NCBI GenBank assembly: GCA_003342895.1
Contig: PTFA01000043.1
Location: 534,110-598,109 of the forward strand
DNA: 64,000 bases
Origin: Casuarius casuarius
Lineage: Eukaryota; Chordata; Aves; Casuariiformes; Casuariidae
Direction: 5' to 3'
Part shown: piece after piece, positions 11,736-21,690 of the stretch
Numbering within the stretch: position 1 is the first letter of the stretch
Layout: each line of letters opens with the position of its first letter
Notes under the pieces: generated by a model
What the model was told of the DNA's origin: nothing
The model's database searches: none
The model's input: the letters and a program-made list of their open reading frames with translations, nothing else
Translations under genes and position numbers: made by a program

Positions 11736-12015
11736 ACCAGCGGAAAGTGATGGAGCTCCTGGGGGCTTCCAGGAGCTGGCAAGCACCCAGCCACCACTGT
11801 GCCACGCAGCAGCGGCTCCGTCGCGTGCTTCCCCAGCGCCACAGGCTGCCAAGCCGGGCGGAGGCGCAGAGCCCGTCCCCAGCCTCTCCCCGGCACCCCG
11901 GCTCCAGCCTCCACCACGCAGAGTTTTTAAGCAGGCTCCCGGGTCCCCCGCGTGCGCGTCCCGCGGGCTGCCTTTCACGTCCCTGCTCCCGGAGAGCTCA
12001 ATCATCTACGTTCGC
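11736..12015. other. CpG-rich patch 4
   Basis: High CpG density, for example CCCGCGTGCGCGTCCCGCGG near 11,948-11,967. Three mutually overlapping open frames on both strands (72, 93 and 137 codons) are Pro/Arg/Ala/Gly rich and typical of translated CpG islands. No TATA box or start signal can be fixed. Confidence 0.6.
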
Positions 12016-12330
12016 TGCACCTGGAGACTCTTCAATGCTCAATATAGCCTTTAAAAAAATATATATATATAACCACACGAGGTCCAATTCAATAAAAAAA
12101 GATCATGCTTATATTCAGAATGGAGAAAAGCATGACAACCTTGGTAATCCTTTAAAGTGAGAGCCTCTAACTTACTTTCACCTCCATACACCAAAAGAGC
12201 AAAAATGCAAATAGATTCACAGATATAAACATATGGGCGCTAATACTTCTATTTATTTTGGTATGAAAACATCAGTAGCCGCCCTAGTGTGACCAGTATT
12301 GGTGTGCCTATATCGCAAGCCAGCTAAGAA
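12016..12330. other. AT-rich spacer between CpG patches
   Basis: Holds a (TA)n tract at about 12,059-12,072 and unique AT-rich sequence. The minus-strand reading of 12,279-12,299 contains CACTAGGG and is a weak CTCF-like word. No repeats or genes. Confidence 0.4.
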
Positions 12331-12600
12331 AAGCGACTTTGGGCTTCAATCCCGCGAGGACGGCTTTAAGGACCTCCGTACCTCAAGCCTCGGAGCAGCC
12401 CTACCTCCAGGAAACATGCTGGCCCCAGCACCGTGCCGGTGTGAGGTGCAGGATCGCAGCGCGAGCAACGTGGGATATTTCAGATCCAAAACCTCAAGGC
12501 ACCGAGCTGGGCCGCTCAGCCTCTGCGCTGGCCCAGCAACCGGCAGGGAAAGCGGAGTCTGCCAGAGGGAAGCACACCCGGCCTAAGCTTATCCAAACAG
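12331..12600. other. CpG-rich patch 5
   Basis: CpG-enriched unique DNA, with two overlapping plus-strand frames (95 and 122 codons) that are uninformative in composition and end without domain content. Less dense than patch 4. Annotated as a possible weak CpG island. Confidence 0.45.
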
Positions 12601-13300
12601 CTGAGCAGATGCTGGCGGTTCAGCCAGCCATACGGCTGCCTTTTCCAGCGAGCATACTGGGGGAAAGCGCTGAACGGCAACTGCAGAAAACAACAGAAGG
12701 GAAATAATAAGGACAATATATTATGTGTGCATTAAAAAAAAAAGCCCTCAAATTCAGCACACTTGCACCTTTTTGCTAGTTCTGAGTTCTTCCCCAGGAA
12801 AAGGTGCTGGTTTGTAGGAGGTCTACCTCTTTCTCTAAAAGCTGGGCAAGGACACAGATTGAGGTCCATCTATCAGCCGATAAGCTGTGCTAATTTCTAG
12901 GCATCTATTGTTCACTGAGAAACGTCTCATCAGTTTGCTTCCCGTACTACAATCTGCTAATTTGGAAAAAGAAAAGAAAGAAGAAGAAGAAAAAAAAACA
13001 GAAGCAGCAAGAGGGAGAGTGAAGTTAATAAAAACCACTTCAGATGTGTTTGTTTATAGAAAAAAAATTGAAGGTTGGGGGGTGGAGGGATTTTTTTCCT
13101 GGTCTCCCATGTACTCCTAAAATGGTCTGTGCATTGCCTGGGAGTAAATCAATACTAAGCACAGTCCAGGCGAGACTGCCATCTTACATGAAGCACTGAC
13201 TGTAAAATAGACACAAAAGACACATGATACTCTCTGAGGTCCCCAGCAGCTATAATATCCATCCTTGGCAGCTCGCTTGACATTTACTTGCCCTGCTTCC
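12601..13300. other. Unique sequence with purine-rich tract
   Basis: A GA/AAG-rich tract covers about 12,966-13,022 and encodes a spurious Lys/Glu-rich peptide. G-rich words follow at 13,075-13,090. No repeat family, no RNA gene. Confidence 0.45.
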
Positions 13301-13400
13301 CAGTCCTCTTTCTTCCTCCCTCCTCCCTCCCCCTCGCCTTCTCCCGCGCTCGCTAACAGCTCTGCTCTGCCTCTCAGGGGCTCGCCGACCGGGTGAACAG
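13301..13400. other. Polypyrimidine tract grading into CpG-rich patch
   Basis: CCTCCCTCCTCCCTCCCCC-type pyrimidine tract at 13,314-13,335, then GCCTTCTCCCGCGCTCGC. Such tracts can form H-DNA. The long minus-strand frame (138 codons, 13,117-13,533) crosses it without domain content. Confidence 0.45.
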
Positions 13401-13780
13401 ATAACAAACCTGTCAAGAAGGGTTTAGCTGGGGAATAAATCCTGCATTCACCAGGAAATGATGTGTACAATGGGAAAATACAAGGGATGACATGAGCCTT
13501 CCCTTCTGAGAGAGTGGCCAAGAGATGCTTCAAATGCTACGGCGCGTGCTAAACGGACATCGGGCCGGCTGATTAGATCCTATCTCGGAGGCTTCAAGTG
13601 GCTCCTTTCCTCCCCACTCGTCATCGCTACTGAAGACGCACAAAGAAAGCAGACAAAGCCCATCCCTACTTCTGCTCCTCAAAAATATACATTTTTGGAG
13701 GCCTGAACATGGTGGGGGGAGGTTAGAATTTGCTAAACTTAGGGTCAAGGCTAAAATGTTTCTCAGTGGCAGGAAATGTC
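13401..13780. other. Unique noncoding sequence
   Basis: Mixed composition with a few CpGs at 13,540-13,590. A 72-codon minus-strand frame has no recognised domain. No repeat or RNA seen. Confidence 0.45.
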
Positions 13781-13970
13781 ACATGAAATCCACTGGGTGG
13801 TTATAATTTCCATTTATAAAAGGCAAATATAAAAGCAAGAACCTTATCTCGGTGACTTAATACATGTCTCCGCTTATTACTGTTTTCAAAGAGCCTTTTG
13901 CACAAATCTGATTTGCACCGGTGCAATAAAGATTCATCATCCTTTTACACAGCAGACTTTGCATTTCTGC
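13781..13970. promoter_or_regulatory. Candidate regulatory block with 14-bp palindrome
   Basis: AT-rich unique sequence with the perfect palindrome TTGCACCGGTGCAA at 13,913-13,926, directly followed by TAAAGATTCATC. The palindrome contains two TTGC/GCAA half-sites around a CACCGGTG core. No repeat or coding signal. Function inferred. Confidence 0.35.
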
Positions 13971-14400
13971 TCAGGATCTAATTATGAAAAACAGAAACCA
14001 CCCCATAAACAGATGCTCATCATAGGAGGAGAGTGCTTTCATTCAAGTAACAAGGTAGCTCACAAAGTTCGCTCAGAAGATTGCTGTATCAGCGAGAAGA
14101 GCTGGCGGGGAGGGGGAAAGGGAGGGACGAACAGACTCAATACTTTGCACAGCTGACATGCACAAGTGGAGATTTCTGGGAGCAGTCTTTTGTGGAAAAT
14201 GGAGAAATAACAACTACATATGTCAGGAAGTCTCCTCCTCCCAAACACACGCATGCGGTGGATGGAGAACCTTGTCTCGACATGTTTCCTAAGAGTCTTT
14301 GACACTGACTGGCCCAACCTGAAACCTTGACTCAACCCCAAACACAAATCTCGGAAAACTCAGGGATTCACATCGGAATAGTTGCTTTCATCTTTGAGCA
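13971..14400. other. Unique noncoding sequence with G-quadruplex motif
   Basis: Holds the G4 motif at 14,107-14,126, annotated separately. A 95-codon minus-strand frame at 14,060-14,347 is domainless. No repeat recognised. Confidence 0.45.
14107..14126 (+). other. Potential G-quadruplex, plus strand
   Basis: G-runs at 14,107-14,110, 14,112-14,116, 14,120-14,122 and 14,124-14,126 with loops of 1, 3 and 1 nt make a tight, short-loop motif. Short loops usually favour stable folding. No promoter signal nearby. Confidence 0.6.
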
Positions 14401-15190
14401 TGGCAATGTATTTTCCACCCTCCAAATCCCAAATGTTATTCTTTTTTCCTTTTTTAAAATACCTTTTTAGATACAGATATCACAGAGTAAAATGTGACGC
14501 CAGCTAAAGGTTATTCCAGAAGAGCATGCCCTTCAAGTACGCTTTGAACAATACGGGGTAGATGCTCCGACGATATAAACTGCAAATAAAGCAGTGGTAG
14601 TTTACTCCAAGAATATGCTTGCTGTCCACATGCAGAATTTAAATATCAGTTATGACGGGTATGTCATGTAACATTTCCTTAAATTTTGATTTTTTTTTTT
14701 TTAATAATCAGGAAAACAGAGGCTTTTGCTAACTTTGTAAAGATTGATGTTTATACATACACAAGGAAATTGAAGCTACTATGCAGAAAAGTAGTAGCCA
14801 AATGCTACTTATAGTATTTTTCTGCTTGCAGTGCAGCTGCTTATAATATTCTTCCCCTGATTATGGGAACACCAATTTATTTCCAGCAATGATAGTGTCT
14901 TCCAAGAGAAGCTATAGCCAAGCGTCCACCTGTCAGTGATCAACGCTATTTAAACGTATACGATAATCTGAATGACAACCTGTCTCTTTCTGTAATAAAG
15001 GCTAGACTTTGTTCAGACAAGCCTGCTTATGCGTCTTTAAACTCATATATAACATCTGGCTACTGGTAAACTACAATGACATAACACAATGCAATAAACC
15101 TTGTTTGCAACATCTTGAAGGAACAAAGCCTTCACTAATGATATTTTAATGAGGAAATGCATACACTAATTACTGCTGTCTTCTAGCTGG
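14400..15190. promoter_or_regulatory. Candidate conserved noncoding element cluster
   Basis: Nearly 800 bp of AT-rich unique sequence with no repeats and many regulatory-type words: TATCAGTTATGACGG, TAATAATCAGG, TTTATTTCC, CACCTGTCAG (E-box joined to a TGTCA word, about 14,928) and TTTAATGAGG. A short bulged hairpin at 14,781-14,829 joins GCAGAAAA..GTAGC with its complement. Conservation not tested. Confidence 0.35.
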
Positions 15191-15232
15191 CCTAAAAGAA
15201 AAAAAAACCCTGCACCCAGGAAATGCAAACTT

Positions 15233-15281
15233 GGGTCACAGGGGTCACCCTGTGAAAAAAAGCAGGGTCACCTGCTTTTTT
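15233..15281. promoter_or_regulatory. DR3 nuclear-receptor-type repeat in twin GTCA-loop hairpins
   Basis: GGGTCA at 15,233-15,238 and GGGTCA at 15,242-15,247, separated by CAG, form a perfect direct repeat with 3-bp spacing, the layout preferred by VDR/RXR. A third GGGTCA lies at 15,265-15,270. The same bases form two adjacent perfect hairpins with GTCA loops: TCACAGGG/CCCTGTGA (15,236-15,255) and AAAAAAGCAGG/CCTGCTTTTTT (15,256-15,281). Receptor binding is inferred. Confidence 0.5.
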
Positions 15282-15300
15282 CTGCAGTTTTGCTTTTATT

Positions 15301-16490
15301 GCTTGCTTTGGGTGGGTGTTTTTTGCTCCTACTCCTGGTGAAACGGAGAGGAATAAACAGGAATACCATACAAATGGCTTCATCTAAGAGCATAAAGGAA
15401 GATTACTGTTGAGTAAGATAATATCTTCCCTTTTTCACTCTGTACAAGTGTTTTCTTAATTTGCGACTGATATTTTAAGGAAGAGACACATAGTAAAGTA
15501 CTTAGCTATTACTGGAGAAATAGGGCAACATGATACCATCCTGTTTATCCACTAACAGTAATGAGTGATGCACTGGTTTGCCACAGACAGCATTTTATTA
15601 CTGCAGGGCCACATACGCTCGAGTTGCAGTGACCTTACTCTCGTAGGTTCACATCTTATTTTCTACTGCTAAGTGTTGCTTTTTTTTCCATTTCTAGAGG
15701 GGAAGAAGGTCGCTTCTCACTATTACTGTTCCATTAACTTACACGACTGCATACAGATTCTTAATCCAATAGCATCTTATCGTGCGTCTTTTAACTCAAT
15801 AATGCATTATTTTCTGAAGTCTTGCCTTCGTTGAACAAATTAATACCTGAGGTTCTGCGCCTGTCAAGGAAGGTGCAGAAATATGTTTAATAAGAGTGTG
15901 GAAGGGCTTGGGCATTGTTATCACAAATCTACTTCTCTTTTCACCTTTGCAGTTGTTAAAACTGGCTCCCACACGTCTACAAACCCGCAATCACTGCAGT
16001 CTGATTCTCATTCACACCCAGCATCAATGAGAACCAGACCCGACATGCAATTTTTACGACTTATGCTTACTGAATAATACTGATGCCTTGCAACACTTCT
16101 TAAAATACATTAGACAAGACAAAACCTGCATTTTAGCCCCATTACATTTTATAAAATACGGTTGTCTGGCCAAGGTGCCATTGGGAGACGGTCAGAATAT
16201 GTTTTAACCTTCCTAAACACAAGGCCATGCACATGCAGAAGTGGTGGGGCTCACTTTGCTATGACTTTTACCATATTAAACTGTGACTTTGCTCACCTGA
16301 AAGAAATGACAGAGCCATTATTTGCGATTCATGTACGCACTGGAGCCGTTCAGGAACACTGTCAACATAATTTCATCTAGCGATTGCCCTGGGTGCAAAA
16401 AGTTGCTCCAGTTCAACCTGTTCTGCCATTTCCAATTTATCTCCTTTAATAAATAAATAAACAAACAGGCAGGAATGTTTTATTTAAGAA
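15301..16490. other. Unique noncoding sequence
   Basis: AT-rich, no CpG patch, no recognised repeat. A (TAAA)-type word run, AATAAATAAATAAAC, lies near 16,449-16,464. Open frames of 63-72 codons are domainless. Confidence 0.45.
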
Positions 16491-16780
16491 TCTGATTCTA
16501 GACGTATCAATGCATTAACACACATCCCTGCAGATTCCGCCTTCGCTGATTGAATTCGCGATCATTTTTATTCAGTGAATGCAACAGGAAAAGTCCAGGA
16601 TGCCAAGAGAATAATACACTACAAGCTGGTGTTACGATGACATGCTCCGAATGCTCCCCTGCCAAAATGAAATTTAATTATAGCCATTGTTTGTATTATT
16701 CAAACGACTACTGACAGTAAATCTATCTAGCATGACGTTTCCTCCTCGTATTCATTGCAGCCTTTAGACGGGGAAAAAAA
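16491..16780. promoter_or_regulatory. Candidate conserved noncoding element
   Basis: Unique sequence with AAATTTAATTATAGCC (about 16,670-16,686), ATTGTTTGTATTATTC (SOX/FOX-like) and TGATTGAATTCGCGATC. No repeats or coding frame. The call rests on motif content alone. Confidence 0.3.
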
Positions 16781-17040
16781 AAAACAAAAAAACCAAAAAA
16801 ACCTCTAACCATAAAAAAAGCAGAAGAAAAAGGAAACGTTTTCCCCCCCCTACTCCTTCCCCGGTATCAGGCTACATGAGGCCACTGAAGCCCAGTTGAT
16901 TTCCCAAGTCCAATTATTTTGCAGTACACAATCCTCTGGAATAGCACTCCTCACCTGGGGACTCCGTCTGCCTAAACACACTGCACTTAATGGAGTCCCT
17001 GAAGTTGTCTCCATTTCATTGCTTCTAACTAATAGGCTGT
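16781..17040. other. A-rich then C-run segment
   Basis: Interrupted A-runs at about 16,777-16,820 followed by a C8 run near 16,842. Otherwise unique. Likely low-complexity drift. Confidence 0.45.
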
Positions 17041-17300
17041 GATATTCTTTTCCCCAAATAGACCGCGGCTCTTCCCGCTCCCCTCGCCCAGCCCTCCGCC
17101 GAAAATCAAAGTGGCTAACGAGGCATTAGGAGACTGCCTGCCCGCCGCCCGCCGCGCCCCCGCACCCCCACCTACCGACTGCGCTTCTCCAAGGCCCGGC
17201 ACGCCGGCCGCTGAGTCCCCAGGCCCCCTCGCACCTCCCGCTTCGCACCAGCAAAACAGACGGCAGGAGAAAACCAAGTCGGGGAGCTATCGTGGCTTGC
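17041..17300. promoter_or_regulatory. CpG-rich patch 6 with two minus-strand G-quadruplex motifs
   Basis: CpG- and C-rich on the plus strand. Two G4 motifs read on the minus strand: 17,074-17,094 (C-runs at 17,074-76, 80-83, 87-89, 92-94) and 17,141-17,169 (17,141-43, 148-50, 157-61, 165-69). Complementary open frames of 82 and 88 codons are Pro/Ala/Gly rich artefacts. The combination is promoter-like, but no transcript start can be assigned. Confidence 0.5.
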
Positions 17301-17405
17301 CCTGAGTGCTATTAGCCCCCTTTAGGTAGAAGGTTGAATAAAAAATGCTCTGTCTCTCTCTCAAGATGTTGGCAATTTTTATATAATTGGGCCTGTTTTT
17401 ACTTT
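17301..17405. promoter_or_regulatory. Candidate conserved block flanking CpG patch 6
   Basis: Unique sequence just downstream of the island, with TATTAGCCCCCTTTAGG, a (TC)n run at about 17,353-17,363 and TTTTTATATAATTGGGCC. No repeat. Could be part of an island-associated enhancer; inference only. Confidence 0.25.
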
Positions 17406-18394
17406 TTTTTTTTCCTTTCCCCCAGTCTCAAGCTGTTGTTCCTTTACTCATGCAACAGGCCGGGTCTCACTCAAACATGATGACATGCATCCAGCAGAGA
17501 AAGGTTCCCCATGACTCAACAGGGAGGAGAGAGCACCGAGCACAGGAGAAGGACAACAAACAGAACAGACGGGGGAGAAGAGATCCAGCAACCGAAAGAA
17601 AAGTGCAATTACAGAAAAGAAGAAATGATGAGAATTGCTCAAAACACCATCTTCCCTCTCCCTTTCCTTCTAAACGCCATTGCTTTGCTTTTTCTTCTCC
17701 ATATTGCTTTCAGTGATCATGTCTCTGCCAGCCAAAGTCAGGTTACGGTGCCTCTTCTGAACAAGCAGTCTTGCACCAAAGACAGAAACGCACGAAGCAA
17801 AATACTCAAATTGCCATGACAGGGAGCAACGGATGATGCCCGAGACAACACTGAAGCGATGGAGACCACACCAACCAGCCCCCACACTCGTGCTTAGGAA
17901 AGCCCGTATCTGTTCTTCAGCAAAGTACACGAGTTTCTCTCAACATCTACCAAACTTCCTAACCCAGAGCAACAGAAGCAGCGCTGCACTGGGAGGAACT
18001 GAGCCTCGAAAGACGTGAAGAATTTGGGGGAGACTTAGGAAATAGCACTATCACATTTAAAAGCTAGTGCACGGGTGCGTTAGGGCTGGGGCACTGCTCA
18101 CGGAGAAGTATCCCCTCTAAGTCCAGTCAGTGCTGAACTTGTGCTGCCTTTTTCATTTTTCACTAGAAGGCAGATACCACCTTGCTCTGAGGCAGGGCGC
18201 TGCGCGAAGTCCTTTACACAGGCATTCACGTAAAGCAAAAGATGATCTTCTTTTGCAATGGTTTGCATCGAAAGGAAAAGAAACTACCCTGAGGTTATGG
18301 GGAATGTAAAATCTTTGGGTGAGGGCAAAGACTTCACATTCCTTCGGGAAGGAATAACCGCTTCTGACACTACACACTGGGAAAAGCCAAGGGA
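17406..18394. other. Unique noncoding sequence with spurious open frames
   Basis: Overlapping frames of 109 and 102 codons at 17,387-17,819 (+) lie in purine-rich sequence. The second contains a hydrophobic stretch (PLPFLLNAIALLFLLHIAF), but there is no cleavage context, no family resemblance and no conserved continuation, so it is treated as chance. No repeats. Confidence 0.4.
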
Positions 18395-18612
18395 GACACA
18401 GGCTGCCCATGGGCCAGCAGCGCAGCTGGCAACAGCCCCGGCACCATCAACAGGGCCAGAGCCAGGAGATGGAGGGCAGAGAGGGCATCATGCTCTCAAG
18501 CCCCAAGAAACCTGCTCTGATCTCACAGCCAACCCAGCTTTGAGCGGGAGGTTGGACTAGGGACCTCCTGAGGTCCCTTCCAACCTGAATTATTTGATGA
18601 TTTTATGATTCA
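18395..18612 (+). mobile_element. CR1 LINE 3'-end fragment
   Basis: The right end has the hallmark CR1 3' terminus: GAGCGGGAGGTTGGACTAG near 18,541-18,559, then GGACCTCCTGAGGTCCC, TTCCAACCTGAATTATT, and a tail of degenerate 8-10 bp units (TGATGATTTTATGATTC) instead of poly-A. CR1 is the dominant LINE of birds and occurs in other sauropsids. The copy is 5'-truncated, as most are; the exact left edge is uncertain. No reverse transcriptase sequence remains. Confidence 0.85.
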
Positions 18613-18706
18613 CTAAAGCACCTCACTAGAATTGTATTGAGCATTTTTAGAAACAATGCCTAGCTACATTTCCAAGTTATTTCAGAGGAGAAGGCAAGAG
18701 GTTCTG

Positions 18707-18752
18707 CCTTGCAGGAACACCTTGGTCCACCTTGTAGGAACACCCTGGTCCT
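18707..18752. repeat. 23-bp tandem duplication (2 copies)
   Basis: Units at 18,707-18,729 and 18,730-18,752 share CCTTG-AGGAACACC-TGGTCC with only three differences. It lies about 95 bp beyond the CR1 tail. Local slippage product, function not suggested. Confidence 0.8.
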
Positions 18753-19430
18753 TCTGAGGGCAAAGACAGAAGCTCCGGTGACTTTAAGGATCTCCCACCC
18801 ACTGCTGTCTTTCTGCTGGCTGGCTGCTCTGCAACAGTGGAGGCCTAGCTCCAACTTTTTAAAAGAAAGCACAGAGAATATTTTATGTTCATGCTTTAAC
18901 TATGGCGATGGTTTCTCACATTTTTTGCCCATTAAATAACATACTGATTTTTAAACAGTATAAGTAGACTGAAATACAAATGATGTTTTCTTATTAAAAG
19001 TGGAAGATTCATCCCAGGTCACCGCTTGTCTGATTATCTATTAAAATTTTTAGCTTGATTATCTGTTACAAAAAGGAAGTGAAACACATTTTCCCACCCT
19101 CTAACTAAAATCCAGACAGAAAACGCAAAACCAGCACAGCTGTATCTTAACACCTGTCTTCCACAATACAAGATTGGAGCAAATAAATAAGATTCTGGAA
19201 ATGTAAGAATTGGAATTAAAACAATACAGAAAACTAAACCGTTAATTGAACCTACAACATTTACTTTCTATCTTTTACTCTTCAATGAAAGACGAAATTC
19301 AGCTATGAGAGGGGACCATGTTGAGCTGGAGGTAACAGGCAGTAGGAGATATCACAGGACTCAGTACCCAAGACAGCTTAGGTGGCTGGTATTTCCTTGT
19401 AACAAAAAAAAGGAATATCACATTTTATTT
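18753..19430. other. Unique AT-rich noncoding sequence
   Basis: No open frame beyond 76 codons, no CpG patch, no recognised repeat. Nothing further seen. Confidence 0.5.
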
Positions 19431-19555
19431 AGACTGTAAGCTCTCTAGGTAGAGTGACACTCTTTCCTAAAACAGCATTGAACACAGTGGGGCCTTGTGT
19501 TCCTTCAGATTTTAAGGCATTACTAGAATTGAGCAACATTCAGGAGACTATCAAA
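19431..19555 (+). mobile_element. Ancient LINE 3'-tail-like repeat (amniote-wide type)
   Basis: AGACTGTAAGCTCTCTAGG, then GACACTCTTTCC, CAGCATTGAACACAGTGGGGC and a degenerate 3' continuation follow the order of the old 'gactgtaagctctttggggcag ... cagcgcctagcacaatggggtc' tails found in CR1/L2/L3-clade elements of reptiles and birds. A reverse-oriented relative lies at 49,297-49,390 and another piece at 42,148-42,208. Family name not assigned. Confidence 0.6.
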
Positions 19556-20456
19556 AAGAGGAACAGGGATAACGCCCTCCTAACAAAAATAATAAATGGT
19601 TAGTTCTTAATGAAATCCAATGCATGCCCACAGAAACAAGCAGTGAATATGGACAAAAGTTTATTCCAAACAAATTTCCCCCTCCCCAAGGAAAAAGACC
19701 TTATTAAGATTTTACCTACTGCATACACAAAAAACACCTAATTATGCGTATCTTGAAGAAATATTTACTTAATGCTGTTGGAGGAGTTAAGCACATTAGT
19801 CCAGTCCTCCGTACACTGCATTTCTGAACACTGGTCATGACGGTGGGAAGCACTTTAGTGAGAGCTGAATCTTGCAGTTGTCTCGGTCTAGCAAAGCCCT
19901 AAGGATTACATCATTTCTAGGTACAGTCACATAAGTAAACTTTGGGATTTTCAAAAGCAATCAATGGACTTAATTTTTAGACAGCGAGTGTTTGCTACAA
20001 AGCAGAAATTTGGTATTTGGGGCATTTTTCTTAAAACCAAGACACACTAAATCACTAGTTCTGTCTGAAAATCTCCGGAAGAGGCTGAGGATACAATAGG
20101 GAAGCCCGAGGGTCCACAAATAAACAACGGAGCAATCAGGAAGCCAAGGGAGCTGCTAACCAACTCAAGGGCTTTGGAAGAAGCAAATACTTGGCTGGCT
20201 CAGTGGCCCCAGGGAAGTGGCTGGGGCAGGAGTGCAGCCTGAGGGCCACTGCTTTTCTCCTTCTGTGAGGCCACGACAACATCACTTTTATCTTCCTGGC
20301 TTTCAGGTTTTGCATTTTACCACGGAGCGAACGCTCAAGTACACTCATCTCTGAGCGTCTCTGAATAGTCTCTTAAGGGCAGGTAAAACCCTCGGATGAA
20401 AAACGGATACTATTGTAAGCAAATGGAGTGCTGCAAACGTGTTGAAGATAGCACAC

Positions 20457-20458
<2 letters not shown>
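19556..20458. other. Unique sequence with possible old palindromic repeat remnant
   Basis: Between 19,945 and 20,080, GGGATTTTCAAAAG and TCAATGGACTTAA on the left and CTGAAAATCTCC on the right are in the order of an old 'attttcaaaag...tcaatgg...gaaaatct' amniote repeat, but divergence is high. A 70-codon minus-strand frame at 20,136-20,348 is domainless. Confidence 0.35.
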
Positions 20459-20495
<37 letters not shown>

Positions 20496-20500
20496 NNNNN
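20459..20500. other. Poly-T run abutting a 5-base assembly gap
   Basis: A run of about 37 T (20,459-20,495) ends directly in NNNNN (20,496-20,500). The homopolymer most likely broke the assembly, so both its length and the gap size are unreliable. Confidence 0.9.
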
Positions 20501-21690
20501 CTATAGAGGATGTAATAAAACGCTCCTTTGGGCCAGCATGCCAGTTCCCCCAGGTGGGGGGGGGGGGGCATTTGGCTGGACTTCCAGTGTTCTTGTGGGA
20601 GAATGAGTGACAGCGCTACATATCAAAATCAAAACAGAGAACTTTAACAGCTCACAGTCATTTCCAAGTTTCAGTACTTTGTTACTTGGAGCAAGACAAG
20701 ATAGTAACATTTAATTACATTTGACATTTAGCTTGAGGTACTGTAAGTACACCTAAATTACCTTTTTTTTGGCCAAAACCAGCTTTGATGTTCCCACAGG
20801 AGACAGTTGTTGTCTTCAAAGGTTAAAACCCTGACTAACTCTGGTAGGTAAAATGACAGGAGCTCAGTGAGGAACTAGGACAGTCTCTGGAGCGATCGCC
20901 CGGATGAACCTTATTTCTTCCACCCAGCATATCATGACTGTAATATGTAACTTGCAAATATATCCTCTACTTGAAAAGATTTCCTAGAGAAGTGAGAGCT
21001 TCCTATTTTGCAGACACTGGTGTTACAGTGTTTTTGCAGAGTACATATTAAAATGCATTAAGACATAACTAGGGTTGTCTTCATGTTATGCCGCTATTCT
21101 TAAGCTGTTATGTTACTAAGCCACATTGGCGTTTTTCAACTTCCCTTTGATGTTCTCTCTATTATCTTTTTATAGCATAATCACACATTTTGGTATGTCG
21201 AAGATCAAAGGGAAGCTGGAGCTTCTAAGGCTAAGCCTGGATATGGGGCCTGTAACTAACTGAATTCATTATATTTAATAATATTCTCTAAGGAACAGTG
21301 GGGGAAAATCATATGAAATAATAAACATGAAGGTAAATAGTGAAAGACCATGGAAGTGAGTTTAATGGCAGTTCTGTTTTATGCTTCTCTTAAGCTGAGC
21401 TCCTGAGCTAATTCTGTTGGCCCTCAATAAAATTTATGTCCCAGGTACCTAGGAGTGGTGGGTCCTATATGCCACTGTAGGCAACTTTTTCGCTTTGGCT
21501 CCTCTTTAGCACCTCTTAAAAAGTATAAAAATTACTATATACTAGGATACTCCGATATGTGTTATTTTGAACAATGCTCGACTGGGCCATTCTGTGCATT
21601 CGATAAACAAACTGAGGCTCTTAAAATAAAAGCATTCCTGAAGCAGACAGGTGCATATAAAAAGAAATCAGATCTTTAAAAAGAACCTAA
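20501..21690. other. Unique noncoding sequence with a G13 run
   Basis: Contains G13 at 20,556-20,568, otherwise AT-rich unique DNA. AAACTGAGGCTCTT at about 21,609 recalls a MIR word but is too short to call. Open frames of 69-74 codons are domainless. Confidence 0.45.

Noticed and set aside
14781..14829. Bulged hairpin considered as a microRNA precursor
   Set aside because: Only about 50 nt with a 6-nt one-sided bulge; stem too short and uneven for a typical pre-miRNA.
17511..17819. Small frame with a hydrophobic stretch, possible secreted peptide
   Set aside because: The hydrophobic segment is internal and encoded by a T/C-rich run; no cleavage context or family.
21600..21660. AAACTGAGGCTCTT, MIR-like word
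   Set aside because: Too short and the adjoining MIR blocks are absent.
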